Shown here: one piece after another, positions 1-9,320 of the stretch
Layout: each line of letters starts with the position of its first letter
How positions within the stretch are numbered: the stretch's first letter is position 1
Source: Thecamonas trahens ATCC 50062
Taxonomy: Eukaryota > Apusozoa > Apusomonadida > Apusomonadidae
DNA length: 47,121 nt
Assembly (NCBI RefSeq): GCF_000142905.1
Contig: NW_013657635.1
Location: 1-47,121, forward strand
Direction: 5' to 3'
The notes under the pieces: generated by a model
The model's database searches: none
The model's input: the letters and a program-made list of their open reading frames with translations, nothing else
What the model was told of the DNA's origin: nothing
Program-made: the position numbers and the translations under genes

Positions 1-236
1 CCTAACCTACCTACCTACCTACCTACCTACCTACCTACCTACCTACCTACCTACCTACCTACCTACCTACCTACCTACCTACCTACCTACCTACCTACCT
101 ACCTACCTACCTACCTACCTACCTACCTACCTACCTACCTACCTACCTACCTACCTACCTACCTACCTACCTACCTACCTAACCCTAACCCTAACCCTAA
201 CCCTAACCCTAACCCTAACCCTAACCCTAACCCTAG
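1..236. repeat. Left telomere: CCTA tetramer cap on CCCTAA hexamers
   Basis: Positions 183-230 hold eight perfect CCCTAA units followed by one CCCTAG, the C-strand of a TTAGGG telomere, oriented so that position 1 is the chromosome end. Distal to them, about 6-180, is an almost pure run of roughly 44 CCTA tetramers, and the first five bases read CCTAA. The hexamers are the expected eukaryotic telomere unit. The tetramer cap is unusual and could be a variant telomerase product or an assembly artefact. Confidence 0.93.
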
Positions 237-278
237 CTGATGCCTCGTCAACCCTAACTGATGCCTCATCAACCCTAG
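237..278. repeat. 21-bp subtelomeric duplication with degenerate telomere units
   Basis: Two adjacent 21-base copies (237-257 and 258-278) each start CTGATGCCTC and end in a degenerate CCCTAA/CCCTAG unit, differing mainly by G/A at the eleventh base. They mark the telomere/subtelomere transition. Confidence 0.8.
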
Positions 279-3200
279 CCCCACTCCATTCCTCCCCACC
301 AACCACCACTCACTCCACTTGCCACTCACAGCCCCCTTGCCACCCCTACTTATCCCACCCATGACCTACATCTACATTCCCACCCACCCCACCATACTTA
401 TTCTCCACCGCACCATGCGCATGGCTGTGCATGGGCCTGAATTGAGTCTTTGATGCGGATTTACAATTTGCATCCCCCCATTGACACTTGCCCGTGTCAC
501 TCGTTCGTCCGAGTGGCATGTGCGGGTTGTTGGGTGACATGAATGTCATTCAATATTTTCATGATTCGCCAGTCGTCACTTGTTCGATTGTTTGACATTT
601 AATTGATTGTTGTTGATCATTGTCAATTGATCATTCGATTTTTTCCGTTTCTTTTCTTGTTGGCCGACCATGTTCTTTGTTCTTTGCCGTTTATGTCTCT
701 CATGCTTTGTAGTTGCTTTCGCCTGCCCTCATGTTCTGCTGTGGTTGCTCTTGCCTTTATGCTTGACCGTAATCGACATGCATTCTCATCGATCATTGCC
801 TTTGCTCTTGTTGTTGCTTTGTATCATTATTCGTCATGCTTCATTTGTTCTTGACTCCCCTGTTTTCATCGACCTTGACTTCCACATCCACCATCGGGCC
901 TGCTCACTACACTATCGATTCTCAACTTTGTTGTCGTTTGTCATGGTCAATAGTTGTGCATGCAATGTATTTCATGTTGACGCTGTTGCGTTGTGGTCAT
1001 GGTTGATCTGCAGATCTGATCGATCAACCGCGCCTGCCTTATCGACCTGAACGTCACCCGAGTCCATCCCATTGCCTGCTAGCTTTGTCCAGTCTCTGTT
1101 GAATTACTCATACGTTTGCTGTGTAAGCCATGTATGATTTTTGGTTGTTGTTGTGGACGTCATTGCCTCGTTTGATGCTGGTTCCGGCTTTTCTTCAATT
1201 AATTCAACGTTCAACTCAATTAACGTCCGCCGCCTTCCCTCTGCCGGCCAAGTACCCGCCGCCCCTATCGCCCACACCCCACACACACCCACCAGCCGTA
1301 TCATACTCACCGTCATCAATGCTCAAGCCCAATCGCCATACCCACTATCACTTCGCCCGTCCAGTCACCCACGTCACGACCCCCCTCATCCCCCCCTACC
1401 ATACTCATTACGCCCCATCACCACAAACGACCACCCCCACCCCCTACCCGACCACCATGTCTTCCATTCCAGCCACAATTACCACGCCCATGCCATGGCC
1501 ATGCCCACCACCATCCCATCGCGCACCCGCTTCCTCTTCCTCCTCCTCTTCCTCTCCCCGCTCCAACTCACCCTCATCCTCTACCCGGACCCCATCACTG
1601 CCACCGCCCAACCATCACATGCCTTACTGCCCATTCACCAACCAACGGCAATCTCAAGCCACCCAGCCTCGACCCCGCCCCCTCAGCTGACCCGCCTCGC
1701 TGACCACCAGCCGCCAGCCGTCGCCCGCTTGCCCGATGAGCCGACCTTCATCACCACCTAGCTCCCACCCACCACCAGCTACGCAACCCGCGACCACACC
1801 CAAGGTCATCACTCACCGTGCACTATTATCAGTACCAATATCGCTATCAGCGATACCCATCGACCTCGGCTCATTTCCGCGTAGACTTGTTTTGCCTAGG
1901 CGGTTGAGCACGCCCTCGACCGCACGACCCCGCACATGCCCCCCACCAACCTCATTACAAGATATGCCCAATATGATTTCACTACTACTCTACTACATAC
2001 ACACACTACCCCCATGCACAGTCTCCAATCCACAGCTGTAGTATTCCAGAATCCGAGCTCTGCCACCTGACGCTGTTGGCCCGGTGTCCCTTCGAAGGTG
2101 CTCAGCCCCCCGACCCAGGCCCATCTCCGACCCCACCCCCCATCATCTCCACCCACAACCACCACACTCACACCACACATACCCACCACCTCTACAACCT
2201 CACCCACCCATTCCCTGCCCGCCGATATTCACAAAAGCCGACACTATCCCGTCAACAGCATCGCTGCCGGCCGCCTGCTGCTCACCACCGATCGCCACCC
2301 GAGCCGACCCGTCCACCGCCGGCACAACCCCGATCAGGCTAGACAGAGCACGAGTTTTGATGATCTACCCGTGAATAGTGAGACAAGTGACAATGGCTAT
2401 CAGTCCCTTACCCTACCTCCTCCTCCCCTCCTTCTCCTCGCCTTGCCCATCCTGCCCCAGCCCATCTGTCAACCAACCCAGCTGCTGGCCGGAGGACCGA
2501 CAGGACAGACGAGGCCAGTGGGTTGGTCAGGGCGAGGGAGAGGGAGAAAGGGGAGGAAGAGTGGTATAAGGTGAGGTTGTTAACAAGACTACACTGGTCT
2601 GCCACCCGATCTTGTGTCCTGATGCCCGTGTCGTCGTCGCCTGTCACTGCTCACTGGCCAGCAACTCGCCGCTCGCTCGCCCGCCCGCTCAACCACTCAC
2701 AGCCAAGCCAGATCAAGCCCGATCAAGCTCAGCACGACCTGCAGCTGGCTATACAGGGGGAGTAGCTGGTGGGGTCACAGGGATTGGAGGTGAGGGAGTG
2801 TAGATGGCTGGAGTGGGATGAGTGTGGTGGCTTTGGCTGCTGCTGGCGCTGCTGCTGTGGCCGAGCCCGAGGCGAGCAGTGAGCGATCGAGTCACGGCCA
2901 GCCACTCGTTGCTCAGCCACTCGCCGGCATGGGCGCCGTGCTGCTGCTGTGGCGAGAAGAGGAAGCCCAACCCCGAGGCGGCGATGACCAGGTTGGTGAT
3001 TATGCTGATCCTGATGCTCATGGGGTGATGGGGGATGGCGATGGCTGGTGATGGGAGTGATGGTTGAGGTGGCAGCGTTCATGGTTGCGATCGCGGACGA
3101 CGAGCTGAGGCGGTGACCGTTGCGGTGGTCTAGGCTGCGACTGCTGGGGAGAGAGAGGGAGGATGAGAGGGATGTGACGAGGGAGAGGGATGGATGATCC

Positions 3201-3538
3201 ATACATCGCGAGCAAGCCAGATACTGCGGATCACCATCGGCGCCGGATCGCTGCCGGGCGGGGCCCAGTGGGCGACAGCCCAAACGTGCGAGCGCACAAC
3301 CCAAGTTCGAGGCCGAGGTCGAGGATGAGGGCGCAAGATCGGGATCAGAAGGGCAAGCGCAAGCAGAAGTGCAAGAGGAAGGGACACAAATACTGTTGGC
3401 CTGATGCGGGGGACTGTTATCATCGTCGTCGCCACCACCTCCGCCGCCAGTCGCCAGCCCAGCCCACCCACTCCCCTTCACCGACATCGACACCAACTGA
3501 CACCACCGCACCCATGACCACTGCCTAGCCTGATCCTG
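279..3538. other. Subtelomeric region without a supportable gene
   Basis: About 3.2 kb with no frame that looks like a conserved protein. 540-1230 is T-rich and clearly lower in GC than the rest of the window. 1230-2350 is very C-rich on the plus strand (CCACC/CCCACAC-type sequence). 2390-3500 is mixed, with GA/CT and GCTG-rich stretches. Open frames here translate to Pro/His/Ser/Arg low-complexity protein. One minus-strand frame near 2890-3021 encodes a short hydrophobic stretch, but there is no supporting context. Confidence 0.6.

Positions 3539-3567
<29 letters not shown>
3539..3567 (+). repeat. CT microsatellite upstream of the kinase gene
   Basis: An uninterrupted CT dinucleotide run ends about 165 bases before the kinase start codon. 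Similar CT runs lie upstream of the kinesin gene (43808-43843) and, in GA orientation, upstream of the F-box/importin gene (9155-9182). A 5'-UTR or promoter role is inference. Confidence 0.7.
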
Positions 3568-3571
<4 letters not shown>

Positions 3572-3731
3572 CCCCACCTCGCCTCACATCCATAACTCCA
3601 TCAGCTACGGCCGACTTGCTCTGCCTCGTCTCGTGCTCCTCCTGCCTGCTGCGCCTCTCAACAAACTGCGCCAAATCTGTGTGACGGCACTTCTCTCCAA
3701 CTGCCGCCTCTCGCCTCCCCCACCGGCGGCC

Positions 3732-5449
3732 ATGGCCGAGACCCCCGCCTCGCCCCACCCACCACCAGGCAGTGGCATCCACTTTGGCCGATACACCACC
3801 GTCAAGGAGCTTGGTCGCGGTGCCTTCTCCATTGTATACCTCGCCAAAGCCGTGCCTGCCAAGAACAGCAGCAGCTGCAGCAGCAGCAGCAGCAGCGGCA
3901 ATGACGAGTGCGACAATGGCCAACCGCCATGTTCTCCCGCCCAACCGCTGGCCGTTGTCAAGGCCTTACAAGTCGGCAAGTACACCAGGAAGATGGTCCT
4001 TCACACCATGACAGAGGTCACCGTCCTCTCAGGCGTCTCTCATCCGTGTCTTGTTGGCTATGTCGAGTCGTTTGCCGCGGACGCCAGCACCGTTGTCATT
4101 GTCATGGAGCATGTCGCCGGTGGCGACTTGACCCATGCTGTCGATGCTCTTGCTCCGTCGCCGCAATCTTCCCCACCTCATCCTCCGCTCTCGCCCATTG
4201 CTGTGGTGGATGTTCTCGTGCAAACCGCTCTTGCACTGGCCTACATTCACTCGCGTGGCATTGTCCATCGCGACGTCAAGGCCGACAACGTCTTCCTCAC
4301 CCCCGACGGCGGCATCAAGCTCGGCGACTTTGGGCTAGCCTTTGTGGCCTCGGACTCCGGCGACGACTCCCTCTCGCCATCAGCCTCAGACTCCGAGTCA
4401 ACGCCCGGGCTCCGTGTTGTCCCCTCAGGCATGCTCGGCACGCCTCTTAATCTGGCTCCCGAGATCACGCAGGGCCTCGAGTATGGCGCCCCTGCCGATG
4501 TCTGGGCGCTTGGCTGCCTCCTCCACCAGCTCACCACTGGTCGTCCAGCATTTGTCGCCGACAACTTTCACCTTTTGCGCCGGGCGATCAACAAAGGCCC
4601 GACGCCGCGGCTGCCCAAGCCCCTTGCTCCGCTCCAGCCTGTTCTCGACGGCTGCCTCGCCAAGGATCCTACTGATCGGCTCTCGGCCGGCGAGCTCCTG
4701 ATGCTGCCACTGATGGCGCACAGAGCCGCCGGTATGTTCCTCCTCTCCTTCTTTCCTACTCGAACGTCGACGCCGCTGCCGCTGCCGCCGCTGCCGCTGC
4801 CGGCCCTATGCCCATCACTCCTACTCCCGACGACGCCGCCCGCCTCCTCCGCTTGCACTCAGTCTACTCCGATTGGACCGAAGACTCACTGCCTCAGCTG
4901 GATGTGGTGACGTTGTCTATCCCGCTCAGCTCTGACGGCTGCACCACTCCTGAGCTCCTCTCGCCGCACCGCGCCGGCATGCCGCCGCTGTGCGGCTCGC
5001 GATCAAGCGATAGCCTCTGCTCGCCTGAACGCGCCTTTCGCCCGCTTGCCAAGCGCTACCGCGATCTGCGCCGCAAGGAGACTGGCAGCGATATCTTTTC
5101 CAGCGATGACTCGGCACGCAACTTCCGGCTGCGCTCCAACTCGATTGCGCAGGTCGACGTTCTTGTCCGCATGCGGAACAGTTCCGTCTCGGTCTCTGAC
5201 TCTCCGCTCACCATCTCTACCATTCTTGCTGACAACGACGGCCAGGTCTCAGACGTCTCGGACATATCATTGCAAAGCGACTCGGACAACACATCGTCGG
5301 CGTCCTCCTCCTCCTCGTCGTCGTCGTCATCGTCCCCCTCGTCTCCCCGGGAACGTCCGCCTCCGGCCTCGCGGCCGCCTATGCCAACCGCTGACGCCGA
5401 CTCGGACTCGGACTCATCCTCGCTCGACGAGTTTACCTTTGGCGGATGA
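3732..5449 (+). CDS. NEK-like Ser/Thr protein kinase (one intron)
   Basis: This is a protein kinase with its domain at the N terminus. I take the start as the ATG at 3732 (CCATGG context). Visible motifs are a Gly-rich loop GRGAFSIV (residues 28-35), Lys77 in VVKAL, Glu95 in the C helix, HRDVKADN (179-186), DFG (199-201) and LAPE (241-244), followed by a VWALGCLLHQL helix of NEK/CAMK-like type. An intron at 4732-4862 (GTATGT...CAG, 131 nt) joins two frames and gives 528 residues. Unusual points are a Ser/Cys-rich insert between beta strands 2 and 3 (about 45-70) and an acidic/Ser insert in the activation segment (about 206-228). The C-terminal exon encodes a disordered, Ser/Asp-rich tail ending in a poly-Ser run. 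All catalytic residues are present, so the kinase should be active. The NEK assignment rests on the APE to DVWALGC region and is moderate. Confidence 0.85.
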
Positions 5450-5491
5450 CGCCCTGTACAAACCATACAAGCCCACTGCGCCCCCCATGCC

Positions 5492-8400
5492 TCATCCCCA
5501 GTGACCGTGAGGCAGCAGCGCCTGCAGCATCTCGAACACTGCCGGCCCAAACCCTCCGGCGGCAAGGTCCAGTGCCCGCGCCTGCGCCTCCTTGATTTCG
5601 GTCAGCACAGCGTATGTGTCCTCCGCAAAGTCGGCCGCAATCGAGTCCTCGTTCGTGTCGCGGTTGTAGACAACAAGCACTGAGACCATGTCAAAGATGT
5701 CGTTGTGCGTTGCCAGCGTCGCCAGCACTGGATACGACGTCACCAGCTGGCCCACAAGCGCTGCAGCCTCGGCCATGATCGCCGCCGACCGCGTTGGGCA
5801 GAGGAACGGCGACGAGTCCCGGATGTGCTCCAGAATCGTCCGCGCGTACGGCTCAAACTCGCCCGGCACCGGCCCGCCCTCCGGCACTGCAAAGTGTACA
5901 ATAGACCGCGCCGAGAAGAAGAACGCCTCCAGATTAGCAAAGTACGTGTACGAGTCGGCCACCGTCGTCCAGAACGGCGACTCGTAGTCCGCCAGCGGGC
6001 CCGAGAGCACCGCCCGCTTGGCCGCTGCCACCTTCTCCGCATGCGCCGCTGCCTCTGCTGCATGCTCCGCGCAGCACGAGCTCTCAAGCGACCGGTCCAC
6101 CGGCGTGTCCGGCGCAGGCGCAGACTTGAGCACCCGGAGCACAAAGTTGAAAATCGTCTCCAACCGCCCGTTCTCCGTCATGTGGTCCGCCACAATAAAC
6201 ACCATGTCCGCCAGGCAGAGCGCAGCGATCGCCACCGACAGCGGCGAGTTGCACCCGCACATGTTCTCCGACTGTTCCGCAGTGAGGAGCGCACAAGCAC
6301 CGGCGTGCGTGTGCTCCTCGCCGTGGGAAAGAAAGTGTTCGGCAGAGCTGATAATCCGCGAGACAACCTCGTCAAACTGCGGTGCGAGATGGTCCGCCGT
6401 GTGGTGAGCAAGCGAGCCGAGCAACTGCACGCACCGCTGCCAGACAGGATAGCACAGCTCCGGGAGGCCCGGGCCCGACAACGCGTCGACCACCCGTTCG
6501 CACACCGGCGCCAGCTCGCGCTCGAGGTCCGGCATCGACGACAGGATCGAGATGGCAAACGAGAACACGAGCGAGGCCTCGGCCTTGGCAATGTGCACCG
6601 AGTCGTTGATGTCGTCCTCCTCAAGAACGTCGGCCACATAGTCGACGAGGTCGCAGACCACATCGATGCTCCGTTGCGACTGCAACAGCAGCGGCACAAT
6701 CGGCCCCAGCGCATGGAGCACAAAGGCTCGCACGTCAGCAAGCGGTGGCTCGTGCGCCGCAGAGCAGAACCGACACTTTCCGTTGCCGTCCGTGTTCGAC
6801 ATAAACTCGATCCGCCCCACCACGTGTGCAAATCGTGACCTGTGCGAAACCGGCGACGTCTCATCGGACATCCGCACCGCGGGAAGGTTGCCGCGGAAGA
6901 GCAGCGAAATGAGGTGCGCCGCCACACCTTCGATCTGTTCCACAACCGCCGGATCCACCACAAGCCGGTCTTCGACCGGGTCAAAGTACGGGTTCATCAG
7001 GTTCGAGTTCGACGACTCGAGCACCTCGTACCAGAGCGAAAACAGTGCCGATGCTGCTGCTGCTGCGTCAAACACGCGCATGTACGCCGCTTGTCGGATC
7101 GCCTCGTAGCCCTCGGGAACTGCAGGTGCTGCGCTGCCAAACGTACTGCTCATTGCTTGCACCGTTTCGCCCGAGACGCTCGCCACAAGTGCCAGCGCCC
7201 GCTCCAGCCGCTGCTCGGCAACGGTCGGCTCGAGCGCAGCGTCAAGCGCCGTCTCAAACGTCCGCGAGCTCGCTGATGACCCAGTGCCAGGCGTCAGCAG
7301 CGATTTAGGTGTCGCCACTCCGCCCGGTCTCGGTGTCGATGAGCTAGATGCCCCAGCTCTCGCCGCGCTCGCCTCATCCAACGCAGCTGAAAGCACCGAC
7401 AGGTCGTCGATCGCCCGCGTCAGCGTCGCTGCCAGCTTGGTCTGCGTCACCTCCAGCAGCGGGAGTGGCGACGCAAACGAAATGGCCATGTTGATGAGAA
7501 TGCCGCAGCAGTTGGACGAGACCAGCGCCTCGGTGTCATCCACTCGCGCAATGACCGCTTCCACCAGCTGCTCCTGAAGCTCCGGAAAGTCCGAGAGCGG
7601 CGTCTCGATCGACGAGGTCGAGAACGACGTCAGCAGCGGGACTGCGTTGGATATAAAGATGTTGGTCAGCGCCCATGCCGCCGTGTCGCGCACAACCGCT
7701 ACTTCGTCCGACGCCAGCGCCTCGATCGCCATCCGCACCACCTTTGGGTACATCGGATGCCCACGCGGGAGCGGCTCCGGCTTCTGCCCGGTGCCCATGG
7801 CGTCAGTAATGGCGCCGAAAACCAGGAGTCCGACCTCGCGCGCCCGCCACTCGCTCGACGCAATGTTTCGGCCGCAAAGCCATAGATCGCGTCGATAACC
7901 GACGGCATAGTCGAGTGGAACGTGACTAGAATCTGCGAGAGCGACCGAATCGTCGGATCTGTCAGCTCGGTCGACGCAGCCTGGGCCTTCTTCACCTCGG
8001 CCACCACATATCCGCTCGCCTCCAGCGGGCGCGACATCAGCGAGTTGAACAGCAGCGGAAGCAGCGTGTTGCGGATAAAGATGCCGTACTTGGCCGCGTC
8101 CTCCACCCGCCCGCCCATCATCAGCGCGGCCAGCTTGCGCGGGTCCAGCGACGACGGGAGCCCGCTGGCGGACTCTCCGGCCTCGGAGCTCTCACCGCCG
8201 TCACGGAACTCGACCAGGGACGCCTCGTTGGCCGCCAGCAGCGCCAACGACGAGAACACATCCAGCGCAGCCAGCGCAACCTTGACCTCGTCGGACTTGA
8301 TGCCCGCCATGGTTAGCTCCAGCAGCTCCGTCGCGTGCGTCTTGTATGCGTTACTGTAGATTCGCGGAAGAACCTTGCCAAAGGCACGGAAGCCCTCAAC

Positions 8401-8907
8401 GTGCGCTGCTGCGCACGGCACCGTCAGAGACGCGCCAATCAGCCCCACCATCTCCGAGTTGGCGGTGTCAAACCGGGTGGCGAGCTCGCGCAGGGTGTCG
8501 CCATCGACATCGGCGTCAACATCCACCCGTGCCCGTCCTGGCCCGGTCGCGGCTTCCTTGGCGGCTTGCAGCTCGTGGAAAGAGTCGTGGTACATCACCA
8601 GATGCGCCTTCCACGCCGTCCGCCACGGCTTGGGCTCCACCACAAAGCGCCGCCAGTTGCGGCAGGTCCCGGCCGCCGCCAGCAACGAGCGCAAGTCGAG
8701 ATGAAGAAAGATAGCCAGAACGAGCTCATCCGGCAGCGTCACGGCCTCCCCTTTGTCCGTCACAGCAAACAGCCTCGGCTCTTCCAGAGAGGCCACATCA
8801 ATGACCGCCATGCCCTTCTTGCTGCTCTTCCGGCTCGTCTTGGCCACTTCGTCGCTCGCTCCTCCGGCAACTCCGCCGCTCTCGCTCAAGCCGCCGCTTC
8901 CTGACAT
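5492..8907 (-). CDS. F-box / importin-beta-like HEAT-repeat fusion protein (one frameshift)
   Basis: Starting at the ATG at 8907, residues about 57-95 form an F-box (LPDELVLAIF, then a TCRNWRRFV helix). A long alpha-solenoid follows with importin-beta family signatures, including SSEWRAREVG and VVRDTAAWALTNIF, the equivalent of the importin-beta WRYRDAA and VVRDTAAW HEAT helices. The two halves lie in different frames. One extra base near 7864, for example in the GAAAC run on the coding strand, fuses them into a 1138-residue protein and makes the length divisible by three. I therefore read this as a sequencing undercall rather than two genes. F-box proteins recruit substrates to SCF ubiquitin ligases, and importin-beta solenoids bind cargo and FG-nucleoporins. 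Whether the solenoid still binds Ran is unknown. It converges on the kinase gene, 42 bases between stops. Confidence 0.75.
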
Positions 8908-9148
8908 TCGCCTTGTGCGGGGTATGGGTAGAGGTGGTTGGGTATGGGGTTGAGGGTGAAGTATGCCTACGTAACGTAAAGCACCTCCCTTGCCTCGCCC
9001 AACACCCCCCCCTCCCCTCCTCCCTGGCTCCCGTCGCCGGCCCACCCGTCCGAGGTCGCCCTCGGCAGGATGTCCGTGAACGACCAAAGTTCGTTCGTTC
9101 GCGGCTCACCGCCGCCACTCGCCGCCCGCCCCGCTCGCTCTGCTGCTG

Positions 9149-9182
<34 letters not shown>

Positions 9183-9320
9183 GCCGGCAATTGACCACTT
9201 GCCACTCGCAACTCGGTAGCACGATTCAGGGTGGTGGTAATGCGTAATCCGTCTCCTCCCGTCCTCCATGATCATTGTCATCGGGGGGCGGCCGACGGTC
9301 AGCCGTCACTTTCTCTTTGC
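8908..9320. other. Intergenic region with CT tract
   Basis: A 413-base spacer between the start of the F-box/importin gene and the 3' end of the GTPase-like gene, both on the minus strand. It holds a C-rich stretch near 9003-9020 and a CT run at 9155-9182 (GA on the transcribed strand). No gene is visible. Confidence 0.6.

Noticed and set aside
1130-1761. Overlapping plus-strand frames of about 190-206 codons in the C-rich subtelomere.
   Set aside because: Pro/Ser/His/Thr-only composition is explained by the C-rich sequence; no domain is visible.
2560-2650. Possible tRNA or tRNA-derived sequence (minus-strand translation GIRTQDRVADQC resembles spurious proteins read from tRNA genes).
   Set aside because: I could not fold a cloverleaf or find a GGTTCGAATCC-type T arm on either strand.
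2729-3577. 282-codon minus-strand open frame.
   Set aside because: It is composed of Ser/His/Pro/Arg low-complexity sequence from GA and GCTG repeats, with no conserved segment and several equally long competing frames.
7860-7900. Programmed -1 frameshift in the F-box/importin gene.
   Set aside because: No X-XXY-YYZ slippery heptamer lies in the correct frame, and six similar breaks elsewhere favour a sequencing cause.
7860-7930. Small intron as the explanation for the F-box/importin frame change.
   Set aside because: GT..AG pairs of suitable length exist (50 or 68 bases), but none has the GTRNGT donor seen in the window's real introns, and the removed sequence looks coding.
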